The position numbers and the translations under genes were made by a program. This document shows, piece after piece, positions 5,479 to 14,101 of a stretch of DNA of 64,000 bases. Every line of letters begins with the position of its first letter. Within the stretch, counting starts at the first letter, position 1. The notes beneath the pieces are model-generated. The model was not told the DNA's origin. It ran no database searches and saw only the letters and a program-made list of their open reading frames with translations. This DNA comes from JAHEEL01 sp942491345 (lineage in GTDB: Bacteria > Actinomycetota > Acidimicrobiia > Spongiisociales > UBA5794). The stretch lies in NCBI GenBank assembly GCA_942491345.1, contig CALOAN010000019.1:153608-217607 (forward strand). The letters run 5' to 3'.

Positions 5479-7071
5479 CTACGCTGCGGGACGCCCGTAG
5501 GCGCCGTTCTTAGGTTCCGGCGGGGCCCACAGAACCTGATGTCGCGCCCGGGTCAGGGCCACGTACAGCAGACGCAGCTGCTCGTCATTGTCGTCATCGA
5601 TCGGAACATCGCCCATATCGACCAAGACACGATCCCAGGTTCCGCCTTTGGCTTTATGCACGGTGGAGACGGTGACGTCGGCGCCTGAAGAGTCCCCCAC
5701 CAGAGCCTGGGCCAGTGTTTTGATCGCGGATACCCCGTACTTGAGAACTGCCAGCACCTGGTCTCGCAGCTCCTCGTTTTCGGGGTCCTCTTCATAGAGC
5801 CAGTCGTTCCAAAGCGCAAGGTCGGTGAACCCCTGCAACACAGTGTCTTTCGCCTCTTCGGCTATGCCGTCTTCGACGAGTTCAACATCCCGGGCCAGTC
5901 GCTCCAACGCGACGATGTCGATCGTTGAGTGCACGCGGCGGCCGGCTGCGAGCTGAAGCATGATGTGTTCGATCACGCGGGCGTTGGTGCGGCACACCAC
6001 TGCGGTGACGGCGTGGGTATCGCTGTCGCTGTATTGGTGGTGCACCTGCCCACTCTCCGGCCCAATCCCGACGAGGCGGATTCCAGTTCGGGCAGGGTCA
6101 AGCAGGTCGAGAACCTTGTTGGCCTCCGCGGCGATGGCGGGGCCGAAGCGGCGGCACTCTGTGAGCGGCAAGGCCCGGACTCCGGGCCGCATCACGAAGT
6201 CCTGCATGGCGTCGACGCTTCCAGTGAACGTGTAGATCTGTTGGTTCTCGTCGCCTACCAGGGCCAGCTGTACCCGGCCCTGCTGGGCCATGACGACGTG
6301 AGCTAGTACGGGGTTTGCGTCTTGGGCTTCGTCGTAGAGCAGCACGTCGCCGGGGCTGCCGATGATCGGCGCACTCAACGCCCACGCTTTCAGATAATGC
6401 TGGTGGCTCGTTCCCAGAGGGCTGTGGGGATCCGACAGTTCGTCCCACATGCGTCGTGCGCATGCAACCAGCTCCCGGCGCACGATCGGCCGCATCTCTT
6501 TCGGCATCCCTGCCAGGGACGGCACATGCATCCAGTCAATCTCGGATTCTGCGGACTGACAGAACTTCTCCACCGTCTTGCGAGTCAGTGTCAGAAACCG
6601 ACGTTGCAACGAGAACCGCGGATCCCGGGATGGCACGATAACCCCTACGCACTTTCCGGTGCCGGGCTCCAGCTTCAATACGGCGTCAAGACACCGTGCG
6701 GCGCGGGGGACACCGAGCAAGCGCATCTCCTCCACCATGCGAAGAGAGTGCTTATTGAGCCGCTCCACCCAGTGCCGCAGCGCCGGGGTCGCCCGGCAGG
6801 TGCGGTTGGCCAGTGAGTGCGCGGTGGAGGCACGTGCGTTGGTGAGCCCGTACTCGGCGAATGTGGCCTGCACCTCGTCCGCGTTGCGTCGATTGAACGT
6901 GATGTACCAGGCTGTGGCGCCGGGCCGATGATCCCGCTGAGCCTGGGCGATCAAGGCCAGGGTGCTCGACTTTCCGGTGCCCGCCAGTGCTTGCACGGCG
7001 AGGTCTTCACCGCGGAGATATGCATCGATCACGGCCTGCTGCTCGGCGGAGGGGGCGAACGGAACGGGCAC
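5479..7071 (-). CDS. UvrD/Rep-like superfamily 1 DNA helicase
   Basis: The 530-residue product has the SF1A motifs in order: a Q-like motif at residues 8-13, Walker A AGTGKSST (30-37), Walker B DEAQD (247-251), motif III GDENQQIYTFTG (about 275), motif V VSTVHKAKGG (about 475) and motif VI VALTRAR (about 505). It should unwind DNA 3'-5' with ATP. It is shorter than UvrD or PcrA and most like compact plasmid/phage or FBH1-type helicases. GTG 7071 has AAGGAGA upstream. A promoter-operator palindrome lies 24 bases before the start, so it is probably transcribed alone. Confidence 0.92.
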   Translation of the reverse strand: MPVPFAPSAEQQAVIDAYLRGEDLAVQALAGTGKSSTLALIAQAQRDHRPGATAWYITFNRRNADEVQATFAEYGLTNARASTAHSLANRTCRATPALRHWVERLNKHSLRMVEEMRLLGVPRAARCLDAVLKLEPGTGKCVGVIVPSRDPRFSLQRRFLTLTRKTVEKFCQSAESEIDWMHVPSLAGMPKEMRPIVRRELVACARRMWDELSDPHSPLGTSHQHYLKAWALSAPIIGSPGDVLLYDEAQDANPVLAHVVMAQQGRVQLALVGDENQQIYTFTGSVDAMQDFVMRPGVRALPLTECRRFGPAIAAEANKVLDLLDPARTGIRLVGIGPESGQVHHQYSDSDTHAVTAVVCRTNARVIEHIMLQLAAGRRVHSTIDIVALERLARDVELVEDGIAEEAKDTVLQGFTDLALWNDWLYEEDPENEELRDQVLAVLKYGVSAIKTLAQALVGDSSGADVTVSTVHKAKGGTWDRVLVDMGDVPIDDDNDEQLRLLYVALTRARHQVLWAPPEPKNGAYGRPAA

Positions 7072-7095
7072 AACGACTCTCCTTGCTCAACGAAA

Positions 7096-7110
7096 TCTCT
7101 AAAAAAGAGA
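7096..7110 (-). promoter_or_regulatory. Promoter-operator palindrome, copy 2 (helicase)
   Basis: Reads TCTCTTTTTTAGAGA toward the helicase. TACTCT overlaps its upstream edge, with TTGCAG 16 bases further up as a possible -35 box. Confidence 0.75.
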
Positions 7111-7187
7111 GTATCTAGGAGTTCTTGCACTGCAACCGAATCAGTGCGCCACGCCGAGGCGTATGACCGTCGCGAACAAGGATTACG

Positions 7188-7523
7188 TCACACCGTAAGG
7201 CTGAGTTCAACCTCAGCGCAGTCGACGCAGACACCGAGACCTGCATGTGGGCAGAGGCTGAAATGGATACCGCATCGCGAACACAGCCGCCGTACGCTGT
7301 GCTCGGCGTCAGAGATCCCGTATGAATCGCGGTGGTTACCGGCTCGGGCCTCCGACGGCCGGCGTGGCGGGCCGGGCGGGTCGAGTGCGAGAAGCTCCAG
7401 GAAAAGCCGATCATCGTCAGTCACCGGCCGATACGGAGCGTGGACCGGGAGCATGTCTTCGGTGACGTCGAAAATGCTGATGGCCTTCACTGCGCCGCCG
7501 GACCCCCGGGATGGCATCCTCAT
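7188..7523 (-). CDS. Hypothetical protein with C-terminal zinc-ribbon-like cysteines
   Basis: A 111-residue product. The C-terminal 35 residues contain CSRCG, then CPHAG and CVDC, a spacing that suggests a bound zinc. The N-terminal region is acidic. ATG 7523 has GGAGG just upstream and overlaps the stop of the preceding gene by four bases (ATGA), so the two are translationally coupled. Confidence 0.65.
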   Translation of the reverse strand: MRMPSRGSGGAVKAISIFDVTEDMLPVHAPYRPVTDDDRLFLELLALDPPGPPRRPSEARAGNHRDSYGISDAEHSVRRLCSRCGIHFSLCPHAGLGVCVDCAEVELSLTV

Positions 7524-8047
7524 CGCCCTCCTTCGAAAAGGACCACTCGCCAGGCGTGCGCACGCCCCGCGGCAGCTTCGAAGTCGCCGGCAGATGCTCC
7601 GTGCGTGTTCGATAACTCCCGTGAGTACCGCCGCAGCGCCTCGTGATGGGACAGGAGGCCGGTACTTGACCGCAGCACGGATAAGTATGCGTCGACGAAG
7701 ACACGCAACGTGTCGGGGATGTCGCCGGGGACCGTGTCGATCCACCGGGAGAGCGGCGCTGATCCCTGAAACTCAGCGGCGTACCCGATCACGGCGAGGA
7801 AGTTGCCGATGCAGGCGTGGATCTCGTCCTTCGCCACCGCTTCGTATGTCGGGTGGTCATGTTCGAGTGCGCGAGCCGCGTCTGCGCCGCTCTGGTCGAG
7901 GGCGGCGTGCCGCTGCTCCTGGGCGATTCTCGCGGTGCGTCGTTCCTCCAGCGCGGCTGCGAATTCGAAGAGCCGGTATCTGCCGGCTCGCGCACACAGG
8001 CGAGTAAAGCCGGCGGCCGGGTCTGAATCGCCGACGATGTCCGGCAA
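7520..8047 (-). CDS. Hypothetical helical protein, start uncertain
   Basis: At least 175 residues, rich in Ala, Arg and Glu with long predicted helices. The only standard start is TTG 8047, but the same frame stays protein-like upstream (for example DAFAWLIAEFNRHV) back to the TGA at 8114-8116 that ends the short gene beginning at GTG 8215. Either translation starts at a non-standard codon, the TGA is read through, or the gene has been split by a stop mutation. It overlaps the next gene by four bases. Confidence 0.55.
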   Translation of the reverse strand: MPDIVGDSDPAAGFTRLCARAGRYRLFEFAAALEERRTARIAQEQRHAALDQSGADAARALEHDHPTYEAVAKDEIHACIGNFLAVIGYAAEFQGSAPLSRWIDTVPGDIPDTLRVFVDAYLSVLRSSTGLLSHHEALRRYSRELSNTHGASAGDFEAAAGRAHAWRVVLFEGGR

Positions 8048-8113
8048 CAGAACTACGTGACGGTTGAACTCTGCGATCAGCCAGGCGAACGCGTCGGCCT
8101 GCAGGCCCTGGCC

Positions 8114-8215
8114 TCACGTTCTCGCTGCAGTCTCGTGGCATCCCAACCACTCTGTGTCCCGGTGCCCATCGCCGCCGAATCCGATGTTGGTGTCCGGGGA
8201 GACCTCCGCGCTCAC
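8114..8215 (-). CDS. 34-residue leader frame, possibly the true N-terminus of the next gene
   Basis: GTG 8215 sits five bases after AAGGAGGAGG, one of the best ribosome binding sites in the window. The frame ends at a TGA in phase with the downstream 175-residue frame. Together they would make a protein of about 230 residues if the stop were a sense codon. A promoter-operator palindrome lies 60 bases upstream. Confidence 0.5.
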   Translation of the reverse strand: MSAEVSPDTNIGFGGDGHRDTEWLGCHETAART

Positions 8216-8276
8216 CGAATCCTCCTCCTTCACACACGGCCGTCTCGCTCTCGTCCCAAAAGAGAGCGGGCCCCTG

Positions 8277-8291
8277 TCGCTAAAGTGGAGA
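8277..8291 (-). promoter_or_regulatory. Promoter-operator palindrome, copy 3
   Basis: Reads TCTCCACTTTAGCGA toward GTG 8215 and has TATTCT at its upstream edge. Two symmetry breaks make it one of the weaker copies. Confidence 0.6.
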
Positions 8292-8414
8292 ATAGGATCG
8301 ACGGTGGGAATCACCTCAAAGCAACTGCGCGCCACGCCGGGGGAGCGGTCGGGGGACGCGCTGCCGTGATGTCTCGACGCACCCCCGGCCGCGTGTGGCG
8401 AGTGCGGGACAAGG

Positions 8415-8591
8415 TCAAGACTCGGCGTTGGCGGCGTTCCAGCCCCGGCTGAAAGCTGCCAGCAGGTGCGTCTTCTCACCGACTGCGGCGTCGGCGACCT
8501 CGGCCATGATGGTGGGATCCAGAGCCGCGGCTGCCGGGCGACCGGCGGCGAAAGCGTTACGGCCCAGCTGCTCAGCTTGTCGATCGTCCAC
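8415..8591 (-). CDS. Small hypothetical protein
   Basis: A 58-residue product starting at GTG 8591 behind AAAGGGGAAGAG. The pattern GRNAFAAGRP near the start and AFSRGWNAAN near the end resembles a family of small actinobacterial/phage proteins distantly like ribosome modulation factor, in which a G/A-rich helix is followed by a terminal W. That likeness is weak and function is unknown. Confidence 0.5.
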   Translation of the reverse strand: MDDRQAEQLGRNAFAAGRPAAAALDPTIMAEVADAAVGEKTHLLAAFSRGWNAANAES

Positions 8592-8743
8592 GGGCTCTTC
8601 CCCTTTCCCTGTGCACGGTTCGCGCACACTGCCGACTTTGATCCATCCGCGGTGCGGATGTTCCGCAGACTTGCGGCTGGCGCAGTGAAACCACGTGTGA
8701 GGCGCAATGGCGTCGACGACAGACGTGCCGGGTGAGTAACGAA

Positions 8744-9247
8744 TTAGCGATCGCGGGAAGGGGCGCGCCTCGTGGTCTTCTTGGCTACAGCTTTGCGCGG
8801 GGCCTTGGCGGGCGTGGATTTCTTCGCAGTCACGGCTGCCTTTTTAGCGGGGGCTTTAGCGACTTTGACTGGCGCAGACTTCTTCACGGCGGGGGCCGCG
8901 ACTTTCTTGGCAGGAGCTTTCTTCGCACTTCGAGGAGAGGTGTTGGCCGGAACCGATTCCGGAGCCAGTCTGCGTGCGCGCCGGACACGGGCCATCGCCC
9001 GTTCATCGCCGGAGATTGCCTGCATCATGATGTGCGAGGGGATGTCGTAGGCCCGGGATAGGGCGTCAAGTTCTGGAACACGGCATGGCCGGTCACCGAT
9101 CTCGATCCGCGAGAGGACTGCGCGATTGACGTTGGATGCCTCCGCGCCGGCATCGAGATCCATCCCCACTGCTGCGCGTGCCTGACGCAGCACCGCTCCC
9201 ACTGCCTCGTCGGTCAGGTCGTAGGTGCGCTGGGGGTGAATAGGCAC
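8744..9247 (-). CDS. HTH (XRE-type) regulator with histone H1-like basic tail
   Basis: The 167-residue product has an N-terminal XRE-like helix-turn-helix (residues 10-65, AVGAVLRQAR through AVLSRIEIGDRPCR to ELDALSRAYDIPS). From about residue 95 the tail is a run of Lys/Ala/Pro units such as KKAPAKKVA and KKSTPAKAPRKAV, like the C-terminus of mycobacterial HupB. It should bind a specific operator with the HTH and coat DNA non-specifically with the tail. GTG 9247 has GGAAGGA upstream and a copy of the palindrome 36 bases away, so autoregulation is likely. It is a good candidate for the factor reading the element-wide operators. Confidence 0.8.
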   Translation of the reverse strand: MPIHPQRTYDLTDEAVGAVLRQARAAVGMDLDAGAEASNVNRAVLSRIEIGDRPCRVPELDALSRAYDIPSHIMMQAISGDERAMARVRRARRLAPESVPANTSPRSAKKAPAKKVAAPAVKKSAPVKVAKAPAKKAAVTAKKSTPAKAPRKAVAKKTTRRAPSRDR

Positions 9248-9283
9248 AGTGCGTCCTTCCGCTTTAACCGAGGCGCGTTCACG

Positions 9284-9298
9284 TCTCTAACGTGGAGA
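9284..9298 (-). promoter_or_regulatory. Promoter-operator palindrome, copy 4 (HTH regulator 1)
   Basis: Reads TCTCCACGTTAGAGA toward the HTH gene at 9247, with TAATCT overlapping its upstream edge. Confidence 0.7.
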
Positions 9299-9611
9299 TT
9301 ATGGCAAAACCACCCGTGGCGGCTACCGTAACAGCGCAGGGACGTGACATGTTGGCGAAAACAGGCGTTTCCGGGAGCGCTGAGTCTTGGAGCATGCCCC
9401 CTCGGAGAGATCGAGCGGGCCACATGGCGCGCAACACGCTCGCTGCGGGCGATGCGCGAGCGGTGGTGTGAACGCATCGTTTGCGGAACCTAGCAGCACG
9501 ACACTGGAGATGAACCCACACAGTCGAAGTTCTCTGCCTGCGTGATAGCTAAGTTTTTGCTGACACGCGCCACATGCGCCGTGTCATGTCCGCATCGGAG
9601 ACAGTGCGGGC
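9299..9611. other. Divergent intergenic region
   Basis: No convincing gene. It separates the minus-strand HTH gene from the plus-strand NlpC/P60 gene and should hold both promoters. I see no further palindrome copy on the NlpC side. Confidence 0.4.
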
Positions 9612-10028
9612 ATGGCACCAGACGCGATCGCAGCGATCCTGGTCCTTCTGTCCAAGGTCCAGGGAACTCCGTACATCCCCGGGGGCAATAGCGCCGCGGG
9701 AACCGACTGTTCTGGGTTGGCGTCCTGGGTAGCCAACACCGCGGTGGGACGCGACCCATTCTCGGGGCGATTCAGCACCGCCGACGAGGCATCCGAACTG
9801 GCTTCCCGCGGGTTCGTCCAAGGCACAGCACCCAATGCCCTCGTAATTGGGTGGAACGCGTCGCACACCGCGGTGACGTTGCCCGAGGGTACAACGGTGT
9901 CCTCCGGTGAAGGTGGCGGGGTGAAGTTCGGCGGCCCAGGTGCCTACCAGCGCCAGTTCACCCACTACATGCATCTGCCGGTCGTTGCGGATACGCCACC
10001 CGATACGCCCGCGCCACCTCGGGCATAG
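9612..10028 (+). CDS. NlpC/P60-type peptidoglycan hydrolase
   Basis: A 138-residue product. GTPYIPGGN followed by GTDCSGLASWV (residues 18-40) gives the catalytic Cys of NlpC/P60 hydrolases, and ASHTAVTLP (about residue 85) supplies the His. Glycine-rich strands follow. Known members cut the D-glutamyl-mDAP bond of cell-wall peptides. There is no signal peptide, so export by another route or a role in DNA transfer is open. The Pro-rich reading continues in another frame after the stop at 10028, hinting that a longer C-terminal tail was lost by frameshift. Confidence 0.8.
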   Translation: MAPDAIAAILVLLSKVQGTPYIPGGNSAAGTDCSGLASWVANTAVGRDPFSGRFSTADEASELASRGFVQGTAPNALVIGWNASHTAVTLPEGTTVSSGEGGGVKFGGPGAYQRQFTHYMHLPVVADTPPDTPAPPRA

Positions 10029-10525
10029 GCCCGAGTACACGGCTGCGGTCGACGTACCGGTTCTAGATGCCCCCGCGGCGCCCGCGGACGCTCCGGCACC
10101 AGACCCCGATCCCCGCCGACGTGCCTGGCCCCGAGATGGTTCCAGCTGAAGCCCCGCATTCCGGTGCGAGTGCGCCCCCTGAATGCAATAAGTCGACCCG
10201 GCTGAGTGCAGCGGGTTACACCGTCCCTGCTGATCGGTTTTTGCGGCCGGCTCCGATCGCTGCGATTCTCCGGACCATGGCGGGCCATGAGAGTTCGACC
10301 TCCCCGCCCGGTGTCGCGCCCTGCTACGCGAGTAGAGCCCGAATCGAGACCCAGGATGCGTCCGGGTTCACCATCGAGCGGCACCTGCCGGCGACACGCA
10401 CCGCTGCTGCCGATGTGCCTCGGGGTACCCCCCGCCACTGCGGCGGCGATGCCCCGCGTAGGGGCGTCCGATGCGCTCCCAACTTGTCGTGTCACGAGTC
10501 CCGCGCCCATCTGTTCGAACAGGTT
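10029..10525. other. Decayed or non-coding stretch before repeat A
   Basis: No intact gene. Frames rich in Pro and Ala appear in short stretches on the plus strand after the NlpC gene and look like leftovers of its tail. The last 40 bases are weakly similar to the sequence before repeat B at 50.8 kb. Confidence 0.4.
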
Positions 10526-10956
10526 TTCGACAGACCGGTTCCCGGTTTCCCGCTGGATTTGTCGGATGTAAATTGTCCCGTTCGCGCTGAACCTCCCCGT
10601 ACTTCGATGTAAATTACCCGTTTGACCTGCGGTAACTGTCACCGCTCCGGTCACTTCACCGCTCAGCTGGGCAAACACGCATCTGTCGTGGGAATGGGGG
10701 GTGCCTCCGACAGCGGATATTCTCTGTTTCAGAGAGAATGCAGGTAAAGATATGTATCTAGAACAACTAACTAATTAGCTTTCACCTATAGACCCTGTTG
10801 CCTTCTGTCACGCCGAGCTGTCCGAGGCACCCCCCATTCCCACGACAGCTACGCATTGGTGCATGTGAACCGAAAAGTCACCGATTTACTGACAGTTACC
10901 GCAGGTCAAATGGGAAATTTACGGTGAAACTCGGGGAGGTCTAGCTAGCGGCGAAC
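10526..10956. repeat. 430-bp repeat element, copy A (nested inverted repeats)
   Basis: Nearly identical to 50851-51280 in the same orientation. Outer arms are imperfect inverted repeats, centred on TGACAGTTACCGCAGGTCAA at the right and its complement at the left. Inside is a perfect 25-bp inverted repeat (10683-10707 and 10824-10848). Between those arms lie a copy of the operator palindrome and a short frame that in this copy stops after eight codons (ATG 10757). It resembles a non-autonomous mobile element or a recombination site. Confidence 0.8.
10721..10735 (+). promoter_or_regulatory. Promoter-operator palindrome inside repeat A
   Basis: TCTCTGTTTCAGAGA, a perfect palindrome with three central bases, preceded by an overlapping TATTCT. 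It differs from the consensus by G/C at the inner pair. Confidence 0.65.
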
Positions 10957-11322
10957 CATGCCGGCCGGCTGAACCGGAAACGAATGCGAGAAAGCGCCAG
11001 GGATGCAGCGGATCCGGCGGGCGGGTCCCAGGACTCCGAGGAGGGCTCGATGGGAGCTCCACTGGCTGCAGTAGTCGGGGGCGATCCGAGGCGCCCCTTC
11101 CGGCACCGTGGGGAGGGCCGCGGTCGGCTCGGTCAGCCGGTCTCGACGTCGGCGTAGTGGCCATCGACAAGCGGTGGTGCGCCGTGTTCTGAGAGGTGTG
11201 TCCGCCACATGGGCGCAACGGCCAGCCCGATCAGGTGGGGAAAGTGGGACCAGCGCTGCAAGGCTGAGATGCTCACCGGGGCGACGACGCGCCGATATCG
11301 GAAACACAGCAGCGACAAGCCC
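10957..11322. other. No recognised gene
   Basis: High-GC stretch following repeat A with overlapping open frames on both strands and no start with a good ribosome binding site. I see nothing to annotate. Confidence 0.4.
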
Positions 11323-11589
11323 TCACGTATCTCGCCGCCGAGAACGGCGTGCAGGGAGCGCCCGAGAACTGCGGCGGCTGCGAATGGCGCCGGCCGTGAT
11401 CATCGCCAGTTGCCGCCTCACTGAGGTCGACGCGCCCGTCGGCCCGTCGACGCGGTGCCGGATGAAGTTGCGGGTGCCGGCTTCGAGGATCGGCGTGAGA
11501 ATTCCGGCAACCTCGTCGATTTTGTGCGAGCAACCGGCGGTGTGGCCCATCATGAGCATTCGGTGCTGAGGGTGGGCGGCTGGTGTCAT
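11323..11589 (-). CDS. Possible small hypothetical protein
   Basis: An 88-residue frame. The N-terminal two thirds (CSHKIDEVAGILTPILEAG) look protein-like and the C-terminus is a basic Arg/Ser tail. No strong ribosome binding site precedes ATG 11589, and I recognise no family. Confidence 0.3.
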   Translation of the reverse strand: MTPAAHPQHRMLMMGHTAGCSHKIDEVAGILTPILEAGTRNFIRHRVDGPTGASTSVRRQLAMITAGAIRSRRSSRALPARRSRRRDT

Positions 11590-11737
11590 GGTGAGGTCGC
11601 CGCAATGCTCAGCGCCGGTTTCTGCCCACCGTGCGGCAACATGATTCGAGCGAGCTAGCGGCAGCCGTCAGTGCATAGCCCAGGATGGCGTTCGCCGGCG
11701 TCCCGGAATGCGATGTTGCTTTTGATGCCGGGTCGCA

Positions 11738-12067
11738 TCAGGCAATTGCACTGTTCTTGGCTTTGCGGCGCCGGCCGTCAGAAGCCTGTGTGATGGTGCG
11801 CTGGCGGGCTTGCTCTAGCAGCTTGTCCACCGGGATGGGCAAGGCCGCGGCAATGGTGGACAGCTCGGTGGCGCGGCAGGGGCGCTGACCGAGCTCGATA
11901 CGCGAGAGCACCCTTACGTCGATCCCGGTGTCACGGGAGAGCTGATTCTGGCTGATTCCACGGTTCTGACGTTCGATACGAATGATTGCCCCGATCCGCG
12001 CGTCGGTCAGCCGAGGCCGCTTCTGGGCGCGGATGCACTGCGCGGGGCGCGCGCCTGAGGTGGTCAT
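11738..12067 (-). CDS. HTH (XRE-type) regulator 2
   Basis: The 109-residue product is mostly a single XRE-type HTH (residues 22-85): ARIGAIIRIERQNRGISQNQ, then DVRVLSRIELGQRPCRATE. The recognition helix region LSRIE.G.RPCR is shared with the other HTH protein at 8744, so the two may bind related operators. The short tail is basic (GRRRKAKN). ATG 12067 has GGAG upstream, and a palindrome lies 30 bases before the start, consistent with autoregulation. The eccB-eccC operon starts divergently 335 bases away. Confidence 0.8.
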   Translation of the reverse strand: MTTSGARPAQCIRAQKRPRLTDARIGAIIRIERQNRGISQNQLSRDTGIDVRVLSRIELGQRPCRATELSTIAAALPIPVDKLLEQARQRTITQASDGRRRKAKNSAIA

Positions 12068-12097
12068 CGTCGAGTGTCTCCGTCATGTCGTGAGTAA

Positions 12098-12112
12098 TCT
12101 CTAAAGTAGAGA
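12098..12112 (-). promoter_or_regulatory. Promoter-operator palindrome, copy 5 (HTH regulator 2)
   Basis: TCTCTACTTTAGAGA toward the HTH gene. It is the only copy without TAnTCT at its edge (sequence there is AAGCTCTC). Confidence 0.7.
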
Positions 12113-12402
12113 GCTTTAGTTTGATCGTATGTGACAGGAACAGGCGCTGCAAGGCGCGGGTGGCCTGTACATGTTGTCCCATCGGTGGAGGGAACCCGCC
12201 GGGAATGGTGGGGGATACAGCGTTTTCGGTCACCCTACGAGGCCCGATACGCACATCACCACATGCAGTGCCACGCCCATCACGCACACGGCGGGCGCGC
12301 TAACCCGCGCCCCACCCGTGCCGTGGCGGATCAATCGACCACGCTCAGCCCCCGAATGCGCCGCTCGCAACAGGCCCGGCGCCGGTGATCGAGGAGGTAT
12401 CG

Positions 12403-14064
12403 GTGCCCTGGTATCTGACAACCCCGCGGCAGATCAAGGGATACAGGCGCGAATTGAATCGCGTCGACGAAGCCCTGTCGCGTCAGGATGTGCGGGGCCT
12501 AGGTTCCCCTTTGAAGCGAATGCGCGGCTGGCTCGGGCTGGGCTTCGGAGGCGGCATCCTTATCCTGGTCGCGGCGTTCGTGGTGTCGCTGATCAGTCCG
12601 AAACCCGATGGCAGTGTCGCCGAAATTGTCACGACCCGAAGCGGTGGCATGTTCGTCCAGTTCAATGGGCGCCTGCACCCGGTGACCAACCTGGCCTCCG
12701 CGAGGCTGATTGTGGGCAAGGCCGACGATGCGAAGGTCGTCACCGATACGGCGCTACGTTCGATGCCGACTGGCCCACTGATGGGAATCCCCAATGCGCC
12801 GAACCTGCTTACGCCGCGTACCGATGAAGAGGCGGCCTGGACGGTGTGCGACTGGCGAGACACCGCTGTGCCGTTGTCGCTGCTGCGCTCCGGTGACATC
12901 ACCACCGCGGTCATCGCCGGGAAAGACATGTTGGAAGGTGGCGAGGACCTTGGCCAGACGCGGGCAGTTCTGGTTCGACCGTCCACCGATCCTTCTCAGC
13001 TGTGGTTGATCTACCGTGACACCCGTGCGCAAGTGGGCCGAGGCGACTTCGCCGCACAAGCCGCTCTGGGTCTGACTCCCGCCCGCATTGACTCGGCCGC
13101 GGTGGTGTCCCCGGCGCTACTGGGGTCGATTTCGGCCTCGCCGGTCCTGACCGCACCGCAACTGGCTGATCAGGGCCAGCCAAGCGCAGCGGTCCCCGGG
13201 TCGGCTATTGGCGACGTGTTGACTGTGTCCACCGCATCAGGGGCCCGCGCCTTCTATCTGGTGGGCCGTACCGGAATTCAGCAAGTGGGACCCGTGCTGG
13301 CCCAGATGATGGTCAATGTCGGTGCTGCACAGCGGCTGATCGATGATCCCGCCACAGTGCAGACCTTCGAACGCGTGTCGATCGTCGACGACGGCCGGTT
13401 CCCGTCGTCGGTGCCGACCCTCGTCTCGAATCCAGCGCTGTGCTGGAGCTGGACTAAGACTCGCGGTGAATTGGCGGCGCACACACGGGTTTTCACCAAT
13501 TCGAAGATGCCACTGACTGAAGCGGGACGTATCTCGACTGTGCGCCTGCTGCCCAACGAGGGAACTGCCGAGCAGGCCACCGACGCGATCACGCGACCGG
13601 GGTATGGCTGGTATGCCCGCGTCACCGGGGACGCAGCTGATTCGGTGGCCGCCGAACAGGTGTTGTGGATCGACCCGAACGGGACCCGCTTCCCGATCGA
13701 TGCGGTGATTCCAGACAGCGGCAACAAGCTCGACGTCTCCTACGACCCGACAGTGAAGGCGCTTGGACTCGAGAACGTGTTTCCGACCCCGATCCCGTGG
13801 TCGGTGGCCAAGCTGTATGCGCCTGGGGCCACGTTGTCGATCAAGAACGCACAGGTGATGCAAGGAACGATCAAGCCATTCTCTCAGGTGCCGAGTCCGG
13901 CGAGGACCGCCAACCAGGCCCCGCCCGCGCAAGCTCCTAGTCCCACTGGGGACCAGACCCCGCAGCCGGCCGCGCCGCCTGACGATTCGGCGCCGGAGGA
14001 GACCGAAGCGCACACCGATTCTGCCTCCGCTGTACCAGCGCCCACCGCTGACGCCGCCGGCTGA
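12403..14064 (+). CDS. eccB: EccB, type VII secretion (ESX) membrane component
   Basis: The 553-residue product has the EccB layout: a short cytoplasmic N-terminus (PWYLTTPRQIKGYRREL), one transmembrane helix at residues 40-62 (LGLGFGGGILILVAAFVV), then a large extracytoplasmic domain, ending in a Pro/Ala/Thr-rich tail of about 60 residues. EccB forms the periplasmic crown of the ESX translocon. GTG 12403 was preferred over GTG 12385 because GAGGAGG lies five bases upstream. eccC follows after 37 bases. eccD, eccE and mycP are not in this window. Confidence 0.9.
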   Translation: MPWYLTTPRQIKGYRRELNRVDEALSRQDVRGLGSPLKRMRGWLGLGFGGGILILVAAFVVSLISPKPDGSVAEIVTTRSGGMFVQFNGRLHPVTNLASARLIVGKADDAKVVTDTALRSMPTGPLMGIPNAPNLLTPRTDEEAAWTVCDWRDTAVPLSLLRSGDITTAVIAGKDMLEGGEDLGQTRAVLVRPSTDPSQLWLIYRDTRAQVGRGDFAAQAALGLTPARIDSAAVVSPALLGSISASPVLTAPQLADQGQPSAAVPGSAIGDVLTVSTASGARAFYLVGRTGIQQVGPVLAQMMVNVGAAQRLIDDPATVQTFERVSIVDDGRFPSSVPTLVSNPALCWSWTKTRGELAAHTRVFTNSKMPLTEAGRISTVRLLPNEGTAEQATDAITRPGYGWYARVTGDAADSVAAEQVLWIDPNGTRFPIDAVIPDSGNKLDVSYDPTVKALGLENVFPTPIPWSVAKLYAPGATLSIKNAQVMQGTIKPFSQVPSPARTANQAPPAQAPSPTGDQTPQPAAPPDDSAPEETEAHTDSASAVPAPTADAAG

Positions 14065-14101
14065 TCCGACACCCTGACCTGCTTCGAAGGAAGGACCTTC
14101 C

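Noticed and set aside
9965..10678. Minus-strand frame beginning MFAQLSGE, also present at 50659-51003
   Set aside because: The first 50 residues recur because of the 430-bp repeat, but differences between the two copies are mostly amino-acid changing and the continuations are unrelated. It is a repeat arm, not a gene.
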